A stretch of 64,000 nucleotides of DNA from NCBI GenBank assembly GCA_964445985.1, contig CAYUMU010000018.1, positions 19,179 through 83,178 of the forward strand, read 5' to 3'. Positions within the stretch are counted from its first letter, which is position 1; every line of letters starts with the position of its first letter. Both the position numbers and the translations under genes were made by a program. Source of the DNA: CAYUMU01 sp964445985. Its GTDB lineage: Bacteria > Planctomycetota > Planctomycetia > Pirellulales > S012-138. Shown here piece after piece: positions 7,958 through 16,193 of this stretch. The notes under the pieces are model-generated. The model did not search any database. It saw only the letters and a program-made list of their open reading frames with translations, and was not told where the DNA came from.

Positions 7958-9709
7958 TCAAAAGCCGGGGGCCGTGCCCTCGGTGACGGTCTGCCCTAGG
8001 GTGGAAAGGGAGTAGCCGCGCCCCAGGTGGCTGATGTCTCTCCAGAATACCAGGCGGGGCTTGGCGCGGCTACCATCGATCATGGCTTCGATGCGGGCTG
8101 GCGGCCCTCCCTCGTCGTAATAACCGACAATTTGAGCACGATAGACATCTCCCCGGCTCGAAATCAGGGGCAGCATCCGTTTCATTTCGGCCAGTTCCAC
8201 AATGCCTTCGGTCAGCAGCCAGGTTTCATGCCGCCGGCCTTCGTTCTCGGCCACGAACGGATCGATCTGCCGGGCCGAAATGATCCGCGAAACCTTGTCT
8301 TCGTCGATGCCGGGGAGACCCAATAGGAGGGCCTTGGGGGCCTGGTTCACGTTGAGCCGGCCGGGGATCAGCTCGGCGGTGTTGACGGCGGCGTAGTCGA
8401 GCAGTTTGGGAAGGTACTGGCCCATCGCGACCATGTCGTCGGGGAAGACGGGCGCGAACGTAATCGGCTCGGCGTCGCCGGCGGGAGTGAGTTGCGTTTG
8501 GACGCCGATCAAGTCGAGCACGCTGTTGAGCTTGACGGAGCCTTTCTTGGTGAAATCGATGGCCGCGCCGCCGGTGGAGGGTTCGCCTTTTTCGTTGGAA
8601 TTGCCGGAGGCCGGCCCGGCCTGGCGATAGACCACGATGAAGTCGGCCCAACCCCCCTCGAACTGTTCGCTGAGGGCGTCGTGCAGGGCTTGCAGATCGT
8701 CTTGGTTGAGGTCGATCCGCGGTTCGCCGTCGGGGTTCACGTTCTTTTCGGCGCTATACAGCGTGAGGTAGGCCGACCAGCCGCGGGTCATGTCGCCGGC
8801 CGTTTCATCGACCACGGCGGCCGCGCTCAGGGCGGCCTCGCTGGCGTCGATCATGCCGTTGCGGTTGGCGTCGGGGCCAAACAGCAGCCCTGGCGTCATA
8901 TCCTTGACCAGCAGCAGTTCTTCCACGGTTTCGGGCGCGCCGTTGCGCGCCAGGTAGGGTGGGGCGAGAGCCTGATAGTACTCCGACTCGGCCCCGAATT
9001 CGCGGGGCTCGTCGTCCTCGTCGATCCAGTCGAGGATGGCGTCGGCGATCGATTCGGTCATGCCAGGCAGGGCCATCAGCAGGTCGCGGCCGCCGTTTTC
9101 TTGCTGGGCGTCGGCAATCAGCAGGGCTTGAAGGTTCAGCCGGGCCGATTCGTCTTCCAAGCCGTAGCGGAGGCCGGCGTAGCGACCTTCTTCGTCCATG
9201 CGGGGGGCAATGATGGTGAACCGGCCGCGGTCGGCAGGCACGCCGCCGTCGAAGACCAGTTGGCCGGAGAAGCGGGGGTTGTCGTAATGCCCTCCGTATT
9301 GCAGCTGGACGTCGTGGGTTTCGCGGAGGAACTCGGTGGTCATGGCCAGGCCGCTTTCGGCCAACGCCCTGGCTTGGATTTTGCGGCCGTACAGGAGCGA
9401 GGCTTCGTACTCGGCCAGCATCAGTTGCGAAAAGGTATAGGCGGCCAGGCTGAGGACCGAGGTGACGATCAGAACGACCAGCAGGATGGCGCCAGGCCGC
9501 AGGCCGTGGCATGGCCGTCTCGGCCATGAATGGGCGCAGGGGCGGCAAGGGTTGGTGGAAATGGGTGGTGACGTTTGGCTGCTGCTGCGAAGCGTGCGAG
9601 GCATCTTGGAACCAAAACACGCCAAGCCGCGGCCCTGGAGCTTTGGAGTATAGCCAGGCGCAATCATGGCCGGAACGGCCATGCCACGCGTGTTTGGGCG
9701 ATGGCTCAT
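7958..9709 (-). CDS. gspK: GspK-like type II secretion minor pseudopilin with a very long leader
   Basis: 583 residues. The mature N-terminus RPG/AILLVVLIV plus the following hydrophobic helix and ALAESGLA region, then two helical SAM-like sections (MALPGMTESIADAILDWID and LNVNQAPKALL), are typical of GspK. GspK caps the GspI-GspJ tip complex. The start at 9709 sits in a 4-base overlap with the gspJ stop. The leader before the probable peptidase site is 73 residues, against fewer than about 10 usually; most of it is encoded by a 183-bp element with inverted repeat ends at 9506-9688. The extra leader would be cleaved off. Confidence 0.85.
   Translation of the reverse strand: MSHRPNTRGMAVPAMIAPGYTPKLQGRGLACFGSKMPRTLRSSSQTSPPISTNPCRPCAHSWPRRPCHGLRPGAILLVVLIVTSVLSLAAYTFSQLMLAEYEASLLYGRKIQARALAESGLAMTTEFLRETHDVQLQYGGHYDNPRFSGQLVFDGGVPADRGRFTIIAPRMDEEGRYAGLRYGLEDESARLNLQALLIADAQQENGGRDLLMALPGMTESIADAILDWIDEDDEPREFGAESEYYQALAPPYLARNGAPETVEELLLVKDMTPGLLFGPDANRNGMIDASEAALSAAAVVDETAGDMTRGWSAYLTLYSAEKNVNPDGEPRIDLNQDDLQALHDALSEQFEGGWADFIVVYRQAGPASGNSNEKGEPSTGGAAIDFTKKGSVKLNSVLDLIGVQTQLTPAGDAEPITFAPVFPDDMVAMGQYLPKLLDYAAVNTAELIPGRLNVNQAPKALLLGLPGIDEDKVSRIISARQIDPFVAENEGRRHETWLLTEGIVELAEMKRMLPLISSRGDVYRAQIVGYYDEGGPPARIEAMIDGSRAKPRLVFWRDISHLGRGYSLSTLGQTVTEGTAPGF
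9506..9688. repeat. 183-bp element with 14-bp inverted terminal repeats inside gspK leader
   Basis: Ends CGTGGCATGGCCGT (9506-9519) and ACGGCCATGCCACG (9675-9688) are perfect inverse complements. Each end also contains a small palindrome, CATGGCCG-N3-CGGCCATG (9511-9529 and 9665-9683). The element is 183 bp, exactly 61 codons, so it keeps gspK in frame. It resembles a MITE or paired REP unit. No target duplication was recognised. Confidence 0.65.
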
Positions 9710-10728
9710 CGGCTGCCTCCCGAACTGGCCGAATCGGTGCTGGTTGTGTCTGCTGCTGTCGTGGTTTCGGTTCCTTCCAGTGTGGTGGGCTCGGCCGCGG
9801 GCAGATGCACCACCAGGCGGTACACGCGAAGCTCGCCCGTCGCCGCCGTTGGCAGCGTCGCGCCGCTTCCGTAGGGCGAATCGGCGCCTGGGGTGGCGGC
9901 CGGCTGGGCGGCGGAGTTGAACGGTTGGAAGGCGAGCATGATCTCCACCGCCAGCGGCAGACCTTGGCGGGCATCGCTATCCCAGTCGTAAACCCAAGCC
10001 GTGCCGTCGAAGTAACGGAACTGCAGTTTGACCACTTCGGGAGCGATCACGGCCGTGGCGTCGCCGGAGTCGTTTACCACGCCCATCTCGGCGGCGTATT
10101 GGTCGGAGGCGCGGCTGCGCACGCGGCGGACCAATCCACCCAGCGTGGGATGGATGTAATAGGTCACGGTTTTCACGTCGCTCACATGGTCGGCGGAACT
10201 GCCGTCTTCCGAAACGGCCATGAGTTGCTGGTATTCGTCGAGCCGCGGCAAGCGGCTGACATCCACCTGCAGCATGTACAGCCCTCGCTCGTCGATCGCC
10301 CCGTACAGCCCAGGGATGGGGGGCGCGGTTTCGGTGGAGAGCGAACTATCGGCAGACGAAGTATCGGTGTCGGCTGCCCCACTGCCCGCTGCCCCACTGC
10401 CCGACGATGAGGGCGAACTGCCGCCGCCCGAGGCGCCGGAACCGCTAGCGGCGGATGCCAGCGCGTCGGCATCGAACGAGGCGGCCGAAGAGGGCAGGAA
10501 CGATTTGAAGTCGAGCGGATCGTAGCGAACCGCGCCGCGAATGTCGTCGGCCATGCGCTGGAGCACGGCCCTGGCGAGTTGCACTTCTTCCACGCGGCCG
10601 CGGCTTTCGTCAACGCTGCGAAGCTGGAAGTCGATCATGTAGCCGATCGCGGCCATCACAATGAACGAAATACCGAGGGCCAAAATGACTTCTAACAGCG
10701 TGAAGGCGCGCCGTAGGTTTCGATTCAT
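9706..10728 (-). CDS. gspJ: GspJ-like type II secretion minor pseudopilin
   Basis: 340 residues. The prepilin signature is MNRNLRRA/FTLLEVILALGI, with Ala rather than Gly before the predicted cleavage site and the conserved Glu at +5. The C-terminal part has the beta-rich GspJ pattern (VVKLQFRYFDGTAWVYDWDS). In the middle, about residues 75-130, is a Ser/Ala/Gly-rich insertion whose DNA (about 10370-10410) has repeated CACTGCCCGCTGCCC units. GspJ forms the pseudopilus tip with GspI and GspK. The start overlaps the gspI stop by four bases and the stop overlaps the gspK start, indicating translational coupling. Confidence 0.85.
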   Translation of the reverse strand: MNRNLRRAFTLLEVILALGISFIVMAAIGYMIDFQLRSVDESRGRVEEVQLARAVLQRMADDIRGAVRYDPLDFKSFLPSSAASFDADALASAASGSGASGGGSSPSSSGSGAAGSGAADTDTSSADSSLSTETAPPIPGLYGAIDERGLYMLQVDVSRLPRLDEYQQLMAVSEDGSSADHVSDVKTVTYYIHPTLGGLVRRVRSRASDQYAAEMGVVNDSGDATAVIAPEVVKLQFRYFDGTAWVYDWDSDARQGLPLAVEIMLAFQPFNSAAQPAATPGADSPYGSGATLPTAATGELRVYRLVVHLPAAEPTTLEGTETTTAADTTSTDSASSGGSR

Positions 10729-11186
10729 GGGGCTGCCTCCGTGGTTTCAGGCAGCGAGGCGCCGGGGTCGCGGATCCAGCGGGTCATGCGATAGGTGACC
10801 GGGTAGGGATCTTGGGGCCGGTTCTGGTAGACCGAGACTTCGAGCGCCACCATCGTGCCAGGCAGGGGAGCGTCGGCCGCCAGCGGCACGATTTGCACCG
10901 AGTACAGCCAGTCGTCTTCCTGGTCCACCGTGGCAATGGGGTCGGCCATCGCTTCCGCCCAAGCTTGCATCACCGGCACACCCATCACCGGATCGGCCGG
11001 CAGCACGCCGGCGGCGATCTGGGCGCTGATGCTTTCGCACAGCAGTTGGGCCATCACCAGATCGGCCCCTTCGTGCGTGCGCTCCAGGGCGCCGGTGATG
11101 ATGCTGCCGATCGCGCTGAGGGCCACGGTGGTGATCGCGAGCGCCAGAATGACTTCGAGCAGTGAGAACCCGCCGCGCGCTTTCAT
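10725..11186 (-). CDS. gspI: GspI-like type II secretion minor pseudopilin
   Basis: 153 residues. The leader is MKARGG followed by FSLLEVILALAI, a classical type IV prepilin site with Gly at -1 and Glu at +5. The rest is a short globular domain, with LLCESISAQIAAG after the helix, as in GspI. GspI is a tip pseudopilin that interacts with GspJ and GspK. It is tightly packed: the start overlaps the gspH stop by 4 bases and its own stop overlaps the gspJ start. Assignment as I rather than another minor pseudopilin rests on length, the LLEVILAL motif and gene order. Confidence 0.8.
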   Translation of the reverse strand: MKARGGFSLLEVILALAITTVALSAIGSIITGALERTHEGADLVMAQLLCESISAQIAAGVLPADPVMGVPVMQAWAEAMADPIATVDQEDDWLYSVQIVPLAADAPLPGTMVALEVSVYQNRPQDPYPVTYRMTRWIRDPGASLPETTEAAP

Positions 11187-11917
11187 GGCCCCACCCCCGG
11201 CGCGGCAGCGGGCAGGTTTTCGGGCGTGTACTCCAGCGGGCCGACTTGCACAATGCCGGTCAGGCCGCGGAGGCTGAGCGTGACCCGCTCGCCCTCTTCG
11301 TTTTGCAGTTGCAGCAGCGCGTCGCTGGTGGTGCCGTCGGGGTAGAACAAAATCGGCAGGGCCTGTTCGCTGGCCCCGATGGCCGAGGACACCGCGGCCC
11401 CGCGGTTGTCCAGGGCCACCTGGGCTGCCGAAAACGTCACGCCTGGCGGCAGTTGCTGGGGTTCGCCGCCGAGCGAGATGCCAGACGACGCTCCCAGGCC
11501 AGCGCCGGTGGGCGCCGCGTAGGGAGACGCGGCCGCGCCAAAGCCAGGGGTGTTTGGAGTCGCCGACCCGCCGCCCGTCACGCTGGAGGTGTTGGAAGAT
11601 TCGAGCGCGGCGTCGTCGCCTTCCCAGGTTTGCACCACGTATTCGCCGGTGGTGGGCTCATAGCGAAACACCTGGATCAGGCCGGTGGTCATGGCCTCTA
11701 CCCGCGCCTTGGTCCACTCGCCCCGCACCTGTTCGGCGCCGCGGCGAAGGATTTCGCTATCGAACACGCCGAGGGCTGGAACCACCACGGCGGCCAACGC
11801 CACGAGCACCGACAGCACGAGGAGGATCTCGAGCAGGGTGAACGCGCGGCGTAGGCCACTCTCGGCGAGAGCGGGCCTACCGGAAGACGAGCGCGATGTT
11901 GGGCACGGTGGCTTCAT
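11183..11917 (-). CDS. gspH: GspH-like type II secretion minor pseudopilin
   Basis: 244 residues. The hydrophobic helix begins LRRA/FTLLEILLVLSVLVALA, with Ala before the predicted cleavage site. The 25-residue leader is long, and residues 13-23 are encoded by a palindromic repeat at 11851-11880. The mature part has the GspH beta pattern (VRGEWTKARVEAMTTG, YEPTTGEYVVQTW) plus a Gly/Ser/Ala-rich insert at about 105-145. It lies between gspG (6 bases upstream) and gspI (4-base overlap). GspH is thought to join the tip to the GspG shaft. The H label relies on position and on the GspH-like middle section. Confidence 0.75.
   Translation of the reverse strand: MKPPCPTSRSSSGRPALAESGLRRAFTLLEILLVLSVLVALAAVVVPALGVFDSEILRRGAEQVRGEWTKARVEAMTTGLIQVFRYEPTTGEYVVQTWEGDDAALESSNTSSVTGGGSATPNTPGFGAAASPYAAPTGAGLGASSGISLGGEPQQLPPGVTFSAAQVALDNRGAAVSSAIGASEQALPILFYPDGTTSDALLQLQNEEGERVTLSLRGLTGIVQVGPLEYTPENLPAAAPGVGP
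11851..11880. repeat. Palindromic repeat within gspH leader
   Basis: GTAGGCC (11851-11857) pairs with GGCCTAC (11874-11880), and an inner CTCTC/GAGAG pair extends the hairpin. It is 30 bp, ten codons, and lies in the part of gspH that prepilin peptidase should remove. Confidence 0.65.
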
Positions 11918-11923
11918 ATCAGC

Positions 11924-12358
11924 TTAGCTGCCGTTGTAGTGAATGTCGTCTTCGGTGCCCTGGGCGCCATCGGGACCCATCGAAAGCAGTTCGAAAGTGC
12001 GGTTGTCGTTGCCGGGCTGATAGATATAGGGCTGTCCCCAGGGATCGGGGGGGATGGGCGAATCGGAGTACGGGCGCCATTTCGCTCCCGGCGGAATGTT
12101 GGCCGGTTGATTCGTCAGCGAATTCAAATCCGGGGGCAGCGTGCGCATCTCGAGCCGATACATGGTGATCAGCTGTTCGATGCTCTTTAGTTGCAGCTTG
12201 GCATTGTCGCGGCCAGCGCTGTCTTGGGTGCTGAAGATGGAAACCGCGACCACGCTGGCCAGGCCGACCAGAATGGCCAGCACCAGCAAGACTTCGATCA
12301 GCGTGAAGCCGCCGCGACGGGAGCGTTTTGAGGAACGATGAGAGACATTGGGGCGCAC
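11924..12358 (-). CDS. gspG: GspG major pseudopilin
   Basis: 144 residues, starting at a GTG (12356-12358) with a strong AGGAGAA about 8 bases before it. The prepilin site is RRGG/FTLIEVLLVLAI after a 17-residue basic leader. The C-terminal DPWGQPYIY followed by MGPDGAQGTEDDI is the conserved calcium-binding loop of GspG. GspG builds the periplasmic pseudopilus that pushes substrates through the secretin. It is 260 bases downstream of gspF, a gap that holds a GGATTCCCGC repeat. Its strong ribosome site fits the need for many copies. Confidence 0.92.
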   Translation of the reverse strand: MRPNVSHRSSKRSRRGGFTLIEVLLVLAILVGLASVVAVSIFSTQDSAGRDNAKLQLKSIEQLITMYRLEMRTLPPDLNSLTNQPANIPPGAKWRPYSDSPIPPDPWGQPYIYQPGNDNRTFELLSMGPDGAQGTEDDIHYNGS

Positions 12359-12490
12359 TGCAGTTCTCCTTCGTGAATAGATTCGTCATCCCTGCTTATG
12401 ATGGGGCTGCGGGATGCTCGATTAAAAAGAGTCTTAGGCTGAATTAGTACCTTTAGGGGCGGCCGAGGAATTACCTTCCGCTGGTTGCAG

Positions 12491-12535
12491 CGTCGTATCC
12501 GCCGCAGCTGGATTCCCGCACTTCGCGGGAATGAC
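12491..12535. repeat. GGATTCCCGC palindromic repeat, short copy
   Basis: GTCGTATCCGCCGCAGCT precedes ATTCCCGC (12512-12519), whose inverse complement GCGGGAAT is at 12525-12532, followed by GACG. This is the short form of a repeat found in longer form at 37451-37532, 41153-41233 and 56381-56436 and as a minimal hairpin at 61775-61802. It sits in the gspF-gspG gap. Confidence 0.8.
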
Positions 12536-12618
12536 GGACTCATTATTAAGCGTCAATGCTGATCCGGCAGGTAAATGGTCACCGCCCCCCTTAGGTATCA
12601 TCGATACGAAAAAGTTCA

Positions 12619-13815
12619 TCATAACGCGCTTCCCATGGTGAGCACGGGCAGCAGCAGCGCCACCGCCAACACCAGCACGATGCCAGCGACCAGGAACAGC
12701 ATGGCCGGCTCCAGCAAACGCACGAACAGGTCGAGCTGCCGCCAGGTGCGGCGTTCGATGCCGGCGGCCATGTCGACCAGCACTTTATCGAGGGTGTTCG
12801 ACTCTTCGGCCACGCTGATCATTTCCACCACCGCCACGGGGAAATGACCACTGGCGGAAAGCGGTTTGGCCAGCGATTCGCCGGCGGTGATGTTTTCGGC
12901 GGCCGTGCCCACGGCGTCGGAAAGCACGCGGTTGCCCACGGCTCCGCGGCTGATTTCCAGGGAGCGGAGGATGGGCACGCCATTGCTCAGCAGGGTCCCG
13001 AGCACGCGGCAGAATCGCGCCACGGCAAAATTGCGAAAAATCGGCCCTACCAGCGGCAGCTTGAGTTTGATGTTGTCGCGCCAGCGGCGGCCGCTTTCGG
13101 ATTGAACCTTGAAATAATAGGCCAATATGATGCCAAACAGCACCAGCGCCGCCACCCACCAGAACCGCTGGGCAAAGTCGCTGAAGTTGAGGAGCCAATC
13201 GGTGAGCGCGGGAAGTTTGCCCTTGGACCGCATGCGGTCGAACATGGGGGCGAACTTGGGCACGAAGAACACGAGCAGAATGATCACAATGCCCGAGCCG
13301 CCCACGGCCAGCACCATGGGGTAAGCCAGCGCGCCCATCGTGCGGCCTTTGAGGTCTTCTTGCTGCTCGGTGAACTCGGCCACGCGTTCCAGGGCATCTT
13401 CCAGAAAGCCGCCTTCGGCCCCGGCACGGACCATGCTGATGGACATTTCGCCAAACACCTTGGGGTGCCGGGCCATGGCCTGGGCGAGCGGTTGGCCGTC
13501 TTGCACTTGCAGGCAGACATCGGATAGCACGGCGGCCAGGCCGGGGTGCGATGCCTGACGCTGCAACAGCTCCAGCGAACGCATCAGCGGCACGCCGCTG
13601 CGAAGGAGATCGGCCAACTGCCCATAAAAGCCGGCCACCACCTGGCCCTTCACGCGCCGCCGGCCGCGGGCTTTTTCTTTCGCGGCCGCAACCTGCAAGG
13701 GGAACAGGGCCTTGGCGTCGAGCAGCGCCAACGCCTCGTGCTGCGTGCCGGCCGTCACCATGCCGCTGACGCGTTTGCCGGTCATGTCGCGGGCGGTGTA
13801 GGTGAAGTCGGGCAT
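12619..13815 (-). CDS. gspF: GspF inner-membrane platform protein
   Basis: 398 residues. The N-terminal FTYTARDMTGKRVSG motif and two homologous T2SSF helical domains are present, with FYGQLADLLRSGVPL near residue 65 and its paralogous ARFCRVLGTLLSNGVPI near 267. Three hydrophobic membrane segments are at about 170-190, 215-235 and 370-395. This is the polytopic platform protein that contacts the GspE ATPase. It starts 16 bases after the gspE stop, so the two are co-transcribed. Confidence 0.93.
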   Translation of the reverse strand: MPDFTYTARDMTGKRVSGMVTAGTQHEALALLDAKALFPLQVAAAKEKARGRRRVKGQVVAGFYGQLADLLRSGVPLMRSLELLQRQASHPGLAAVLSDVCLQVQDGQPLAQAMARHPKVFGEMSISMVRAGAEGGFLEDALERVAEFTEQQEDLKGRTMGALAYPMVLAVGGSGIVIILLVFFVPKFAPMFDRMRSKGKLPALTDWLLNFSDFAQRFWWVAALVLFGIILAYYFKVQSESGRRWRDNIKLKLPLVGPIFRNFAVARFCRVLGTLLSNGVPILRSLEISRGAVGNRVLSDAVGTAAENITAGESLAKPLSASGHFPVAVVEMISVAEESNTLDKVLVDMAAGIERRTWRQLDLFVRLLEPAMLFLVAGIVLVLAVALLLPVLTMGSAL

Positions 13816-13831
13816 GGTTAATCCTCGATCC

Positions 13832-15613
13832 TTACTTCTTCTGCTGAACGTGCATGCCTTTGGTCACCCGGCAAACTTCTTCCACCGAGGTGCGGCCGTC
13901 GAGCACTTTCAGCCAGCCGTCGTCGCGAAGGGAACGCATGCCTTCGGCCTCCGCGGCTTTTTTGACTTCCCAACTGGTCGCGCGGTCGTGGGCCAGCTCG
14001 CGCACGCGCTCGGTATTCACCAGCAGCTCGAACAGCCCCAGGCGGCCCGAGTAGCCCATGTTGCGGCACTCGCGGCAGCCGACGGGCTTGTAGAGCGGGC
14101 CTTGCAGGCGGTCGAATGGGAAGTCGCTGGGCAACTCATCGGCGTTGGCGACGTAGGCTGTTTTGCAATGCTTGCACAGGCAGCGCACCAGCCGCTGGGC
14201 CATCACGGCTTCCACGGTGCTGGCCACCAGGAACGGTTCCACGCCCATATCGGTGAGCCGGGTGTAGGCGCTGGCGGCGTCGTTGGTGTGCAGGGTGCTG
14301 AACACCAGGTGGCCGGTGAGCGACGCCTGGATGGCGTTTTCGGCGGTTTCCAGGTCGCGAATTTCACCCACCAGCACAATATCGGGGTCGTGGCGGAGGA
14401 TGCTGCGGAGCGAAGCGGCGAACGTGAGGCCGATTTTGGCGTGGACTTGAATCTGGTTGATGCCGGCGAGCTGGTATTCCACCGGGTCTTCGGTGGTGAT
14501 GATTTTGTTTTCGTCGTTCTTGATTTCGTTGAGGGCACTGTAGAGCGTGGTGGTTTTGCCCGAGCCGGTGGGGCCGGTGACCAGCACAATGCCGTGGGGG
14601 ATTTCGATAATGTCGCGGAAGGTGGCGTAGGTATCGGCCTCCATGCCAATTTTACGGAGGGAGAACTCCATGCCGCCTTTATCCAAAATACGCATGACGA
14701 TGCCTTCGCCATGCAGCATGGGGATCACCGACACGCGGACATCGACCTCGCGGCCGGCCACCTTGAGCTTGATGCGGCCATCTTGCGGCAGGCGTTTTTC
14801 GGCAATATTGAGCCGGGCCATGATCTTCAGGCGGCTAATGATCGCGGCTTGAAAGCGGTTGATTTCACCCCGCACGGGCTGCGATTGGAGCATGCCGTCG
14901 ATGCGGTAGCGAATGCGGATGCCGGCCTCTTGCGACTCGATGTGAACATCGCTGGCCCGCGACTCGATGGCTTCGATGAGAATTTCGTTGACGAGACGGA
15001 TGACCGAAGGCTCTTGGGCTTGTTCGGAGAGCTCGGAGCCGTCGGTCTCGAGCTCTTCGAGCAGTTCGATGCCGCCCGCGGCCTCGGCCTTGGCGGCGAG
15101 CATGCCGTCGATGGTTTCGCTGCCCACCCCCAGGTGGTTTTTGATCAGCTTGCCGATTTCGCGGCGGCTGGCCAGCACGGGTTCGATGGTCAAACCGGTG
15201 GAGCAGGCAACCTCATCCAGCGGGTAGAGGTCGAAGGGGTCGCTGGTGGCCACCACGAGCGAGCCGTTGTGGCGGCGGACGGGAAACAGGAACTGGCGAT
15301 GGATCATCCGCTGCGGGAAGGTTTTGAGCAGCGACAGATCGACATCGGTCACGGCCAGATCGACGAAGTCGAGACCGACTTCGTCGCCCAGGGCGCGGAG
15401 CACGGCCTCTTCGGACGCAAACCCCAGTTCCACGGCGGCCTGGTCCAAACGCATGCCGTCGGATTGATGGGCGCGACTCGAATCCAGTTGCTCCCGATTG
15501 AGCAACCCTCGTCGCAATAAGATTTCGCCTGCTTCCATGAGCTTTGACGTGTTTTCTGCTAGCGGAATGATGCGGTGGGGGCGGAGGCGGGTGGAAGCCG
15601 GGGTTGCTTCCAT
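13832..15613 (-). CDS. gspE: GspE/PilB-type secretion ATPase
   Basis: 593 residues. Order: N-terminal GspE_N/MshEN domain (about 25-160), then the ATPase core with Walker A GPTGSGKT (347-354), an Asp box near 370-378 and Walker B DPDIVLVGEIRD (409-420). A zinc-binding set of cysteines follows (CLCKHC, then GCRECR). This cytoplasmic hexameric ATPase powers pseudopilus assembly. The ATG at 15611-15613 has a GGGGGGGATC purine run upstream; an alternative ATG at residue 26 would lose part of the linker only. It is the first gene of the minus-strand secretion operon. Confidence 0.93.
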   Translation of the reverse strand: MEATPASTRLRPHRIIPLAENTSKLMEAGEILLRRGLLNREQLDSSRAHQSDGMRLDQAAVELGFASEEAVLRALGDEVGLDFVDLAVTDVDLSLLKTFPQRMIHRQFLFPVRRHNGSLVVATSDPFDLYPLDEVACSTGLTIEPVLASRREIGKLIKNHLGVGSETIDGMLAAKAEAAGGIELLEELETDGSELSEQAQEPSVIRLVNEILIEAIESRASDVHIESQEAGIRIRYRIDGMLQSQPVRGEINRFQAAIISRLKIMARLNIAEKRLPQDGRIKLKVAGREVDVRVSVIPMLHGEGIVMRILDKGGMEFSLRKIGMEADTYATFRDIIEIPHGIVLVTGPTGSGKTTTLYSALNEIKNDENKIITTEDPVEYQLAGINQIQVHAKIGLTFAASLRSILRHDPDIVLVGEIRDLETAENAIQASLTGHLVFSTLHTNDAASAYTRLTDMGVEPFLVASTVEAVMAQRLVRCLCKHCKTAYVANADELPSDFPFDRLQGPLYKPVGCRECRNMGYSGRLGLFELLVNTERVRELAHDRATSWEVKKAAEAEGMRSLRDDGWLKVLDGRTSVEEVCRVTKGMHVQQKK

Positions 15614-16193
15614 CGTGATCCCCCCCGGGCGGTTGTCAACGGATCCGGCAAACCCGCCCGATGGGTGGCCTGCACTTGCCGTGATTGCCCAGCGCGCAAG
15701 AGGGAGCGCCGAATGTCACTACTTATTGAACCCCGCACCCAGCCGGCGGGTTTCGGCAGTCAAATAGAAAAGGCCAAAGGACACGACCAAAACCGAGCGG
15801 GGTTGCTTTCGAGCCCATCCGAGAACCCTGTTTCCCTCTCACCCCAGCGGTGGCCTGATCAAAAGTTTCTCACGACCTTTCCTTTCGTTCTCCCTTCTCC
15901 CCCGGTACTCCGGGGGAAAAGGGCTGGGGATGAGCGGGTTCTCGCGGGCGGTTTGAGATTGCCTACTCAACTCCGCTTCCAAAGCCCCCCCCGACCCCTC
16001 TCCCCGGAAATACCGGGGAGAGAAGGTTTTTTATTTGGTATCTTTGCAATCCAATGCGGCGTGTAGGCCATGTGCATTAAGCCATGTGCATTAAATTTGC
16101 CGGGCAGGGTTGATCGGCAGGGTGGCCGCGCCGCGGGACGGGGGCAGGCGGGCTCGTCTTGGCGCGGGTGGCCAAATACGGTTCAATTTTATC
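15614..16193. other. 580-bp divergent intergenic region rich in hairpins
   Basis: No convincing gene. It should hold the promoters of gspE (minus) and dus (plus), but no clear -35/-10 pair was recognised. It holds a partial GAGCC(T/C)ATCC repeat (15811-15850), a CCCCCGG/CCGGGGG hairpin (15899-15916), and a CTCTCCCCGG/CCGGGGAGAG hairpin (15998-16022) that recurs at 29770-29800. Confidence 0.7.

Noticed and set aside
12434..12622. 62-residue minus-strand ORF overlapping the gspF stop by ATGA
   Set aside because: The overlap is tempting, but most of the ORF is translated repeat sequence (SVIPAKCGNPAAADTT) and it has no family or convincing fold.
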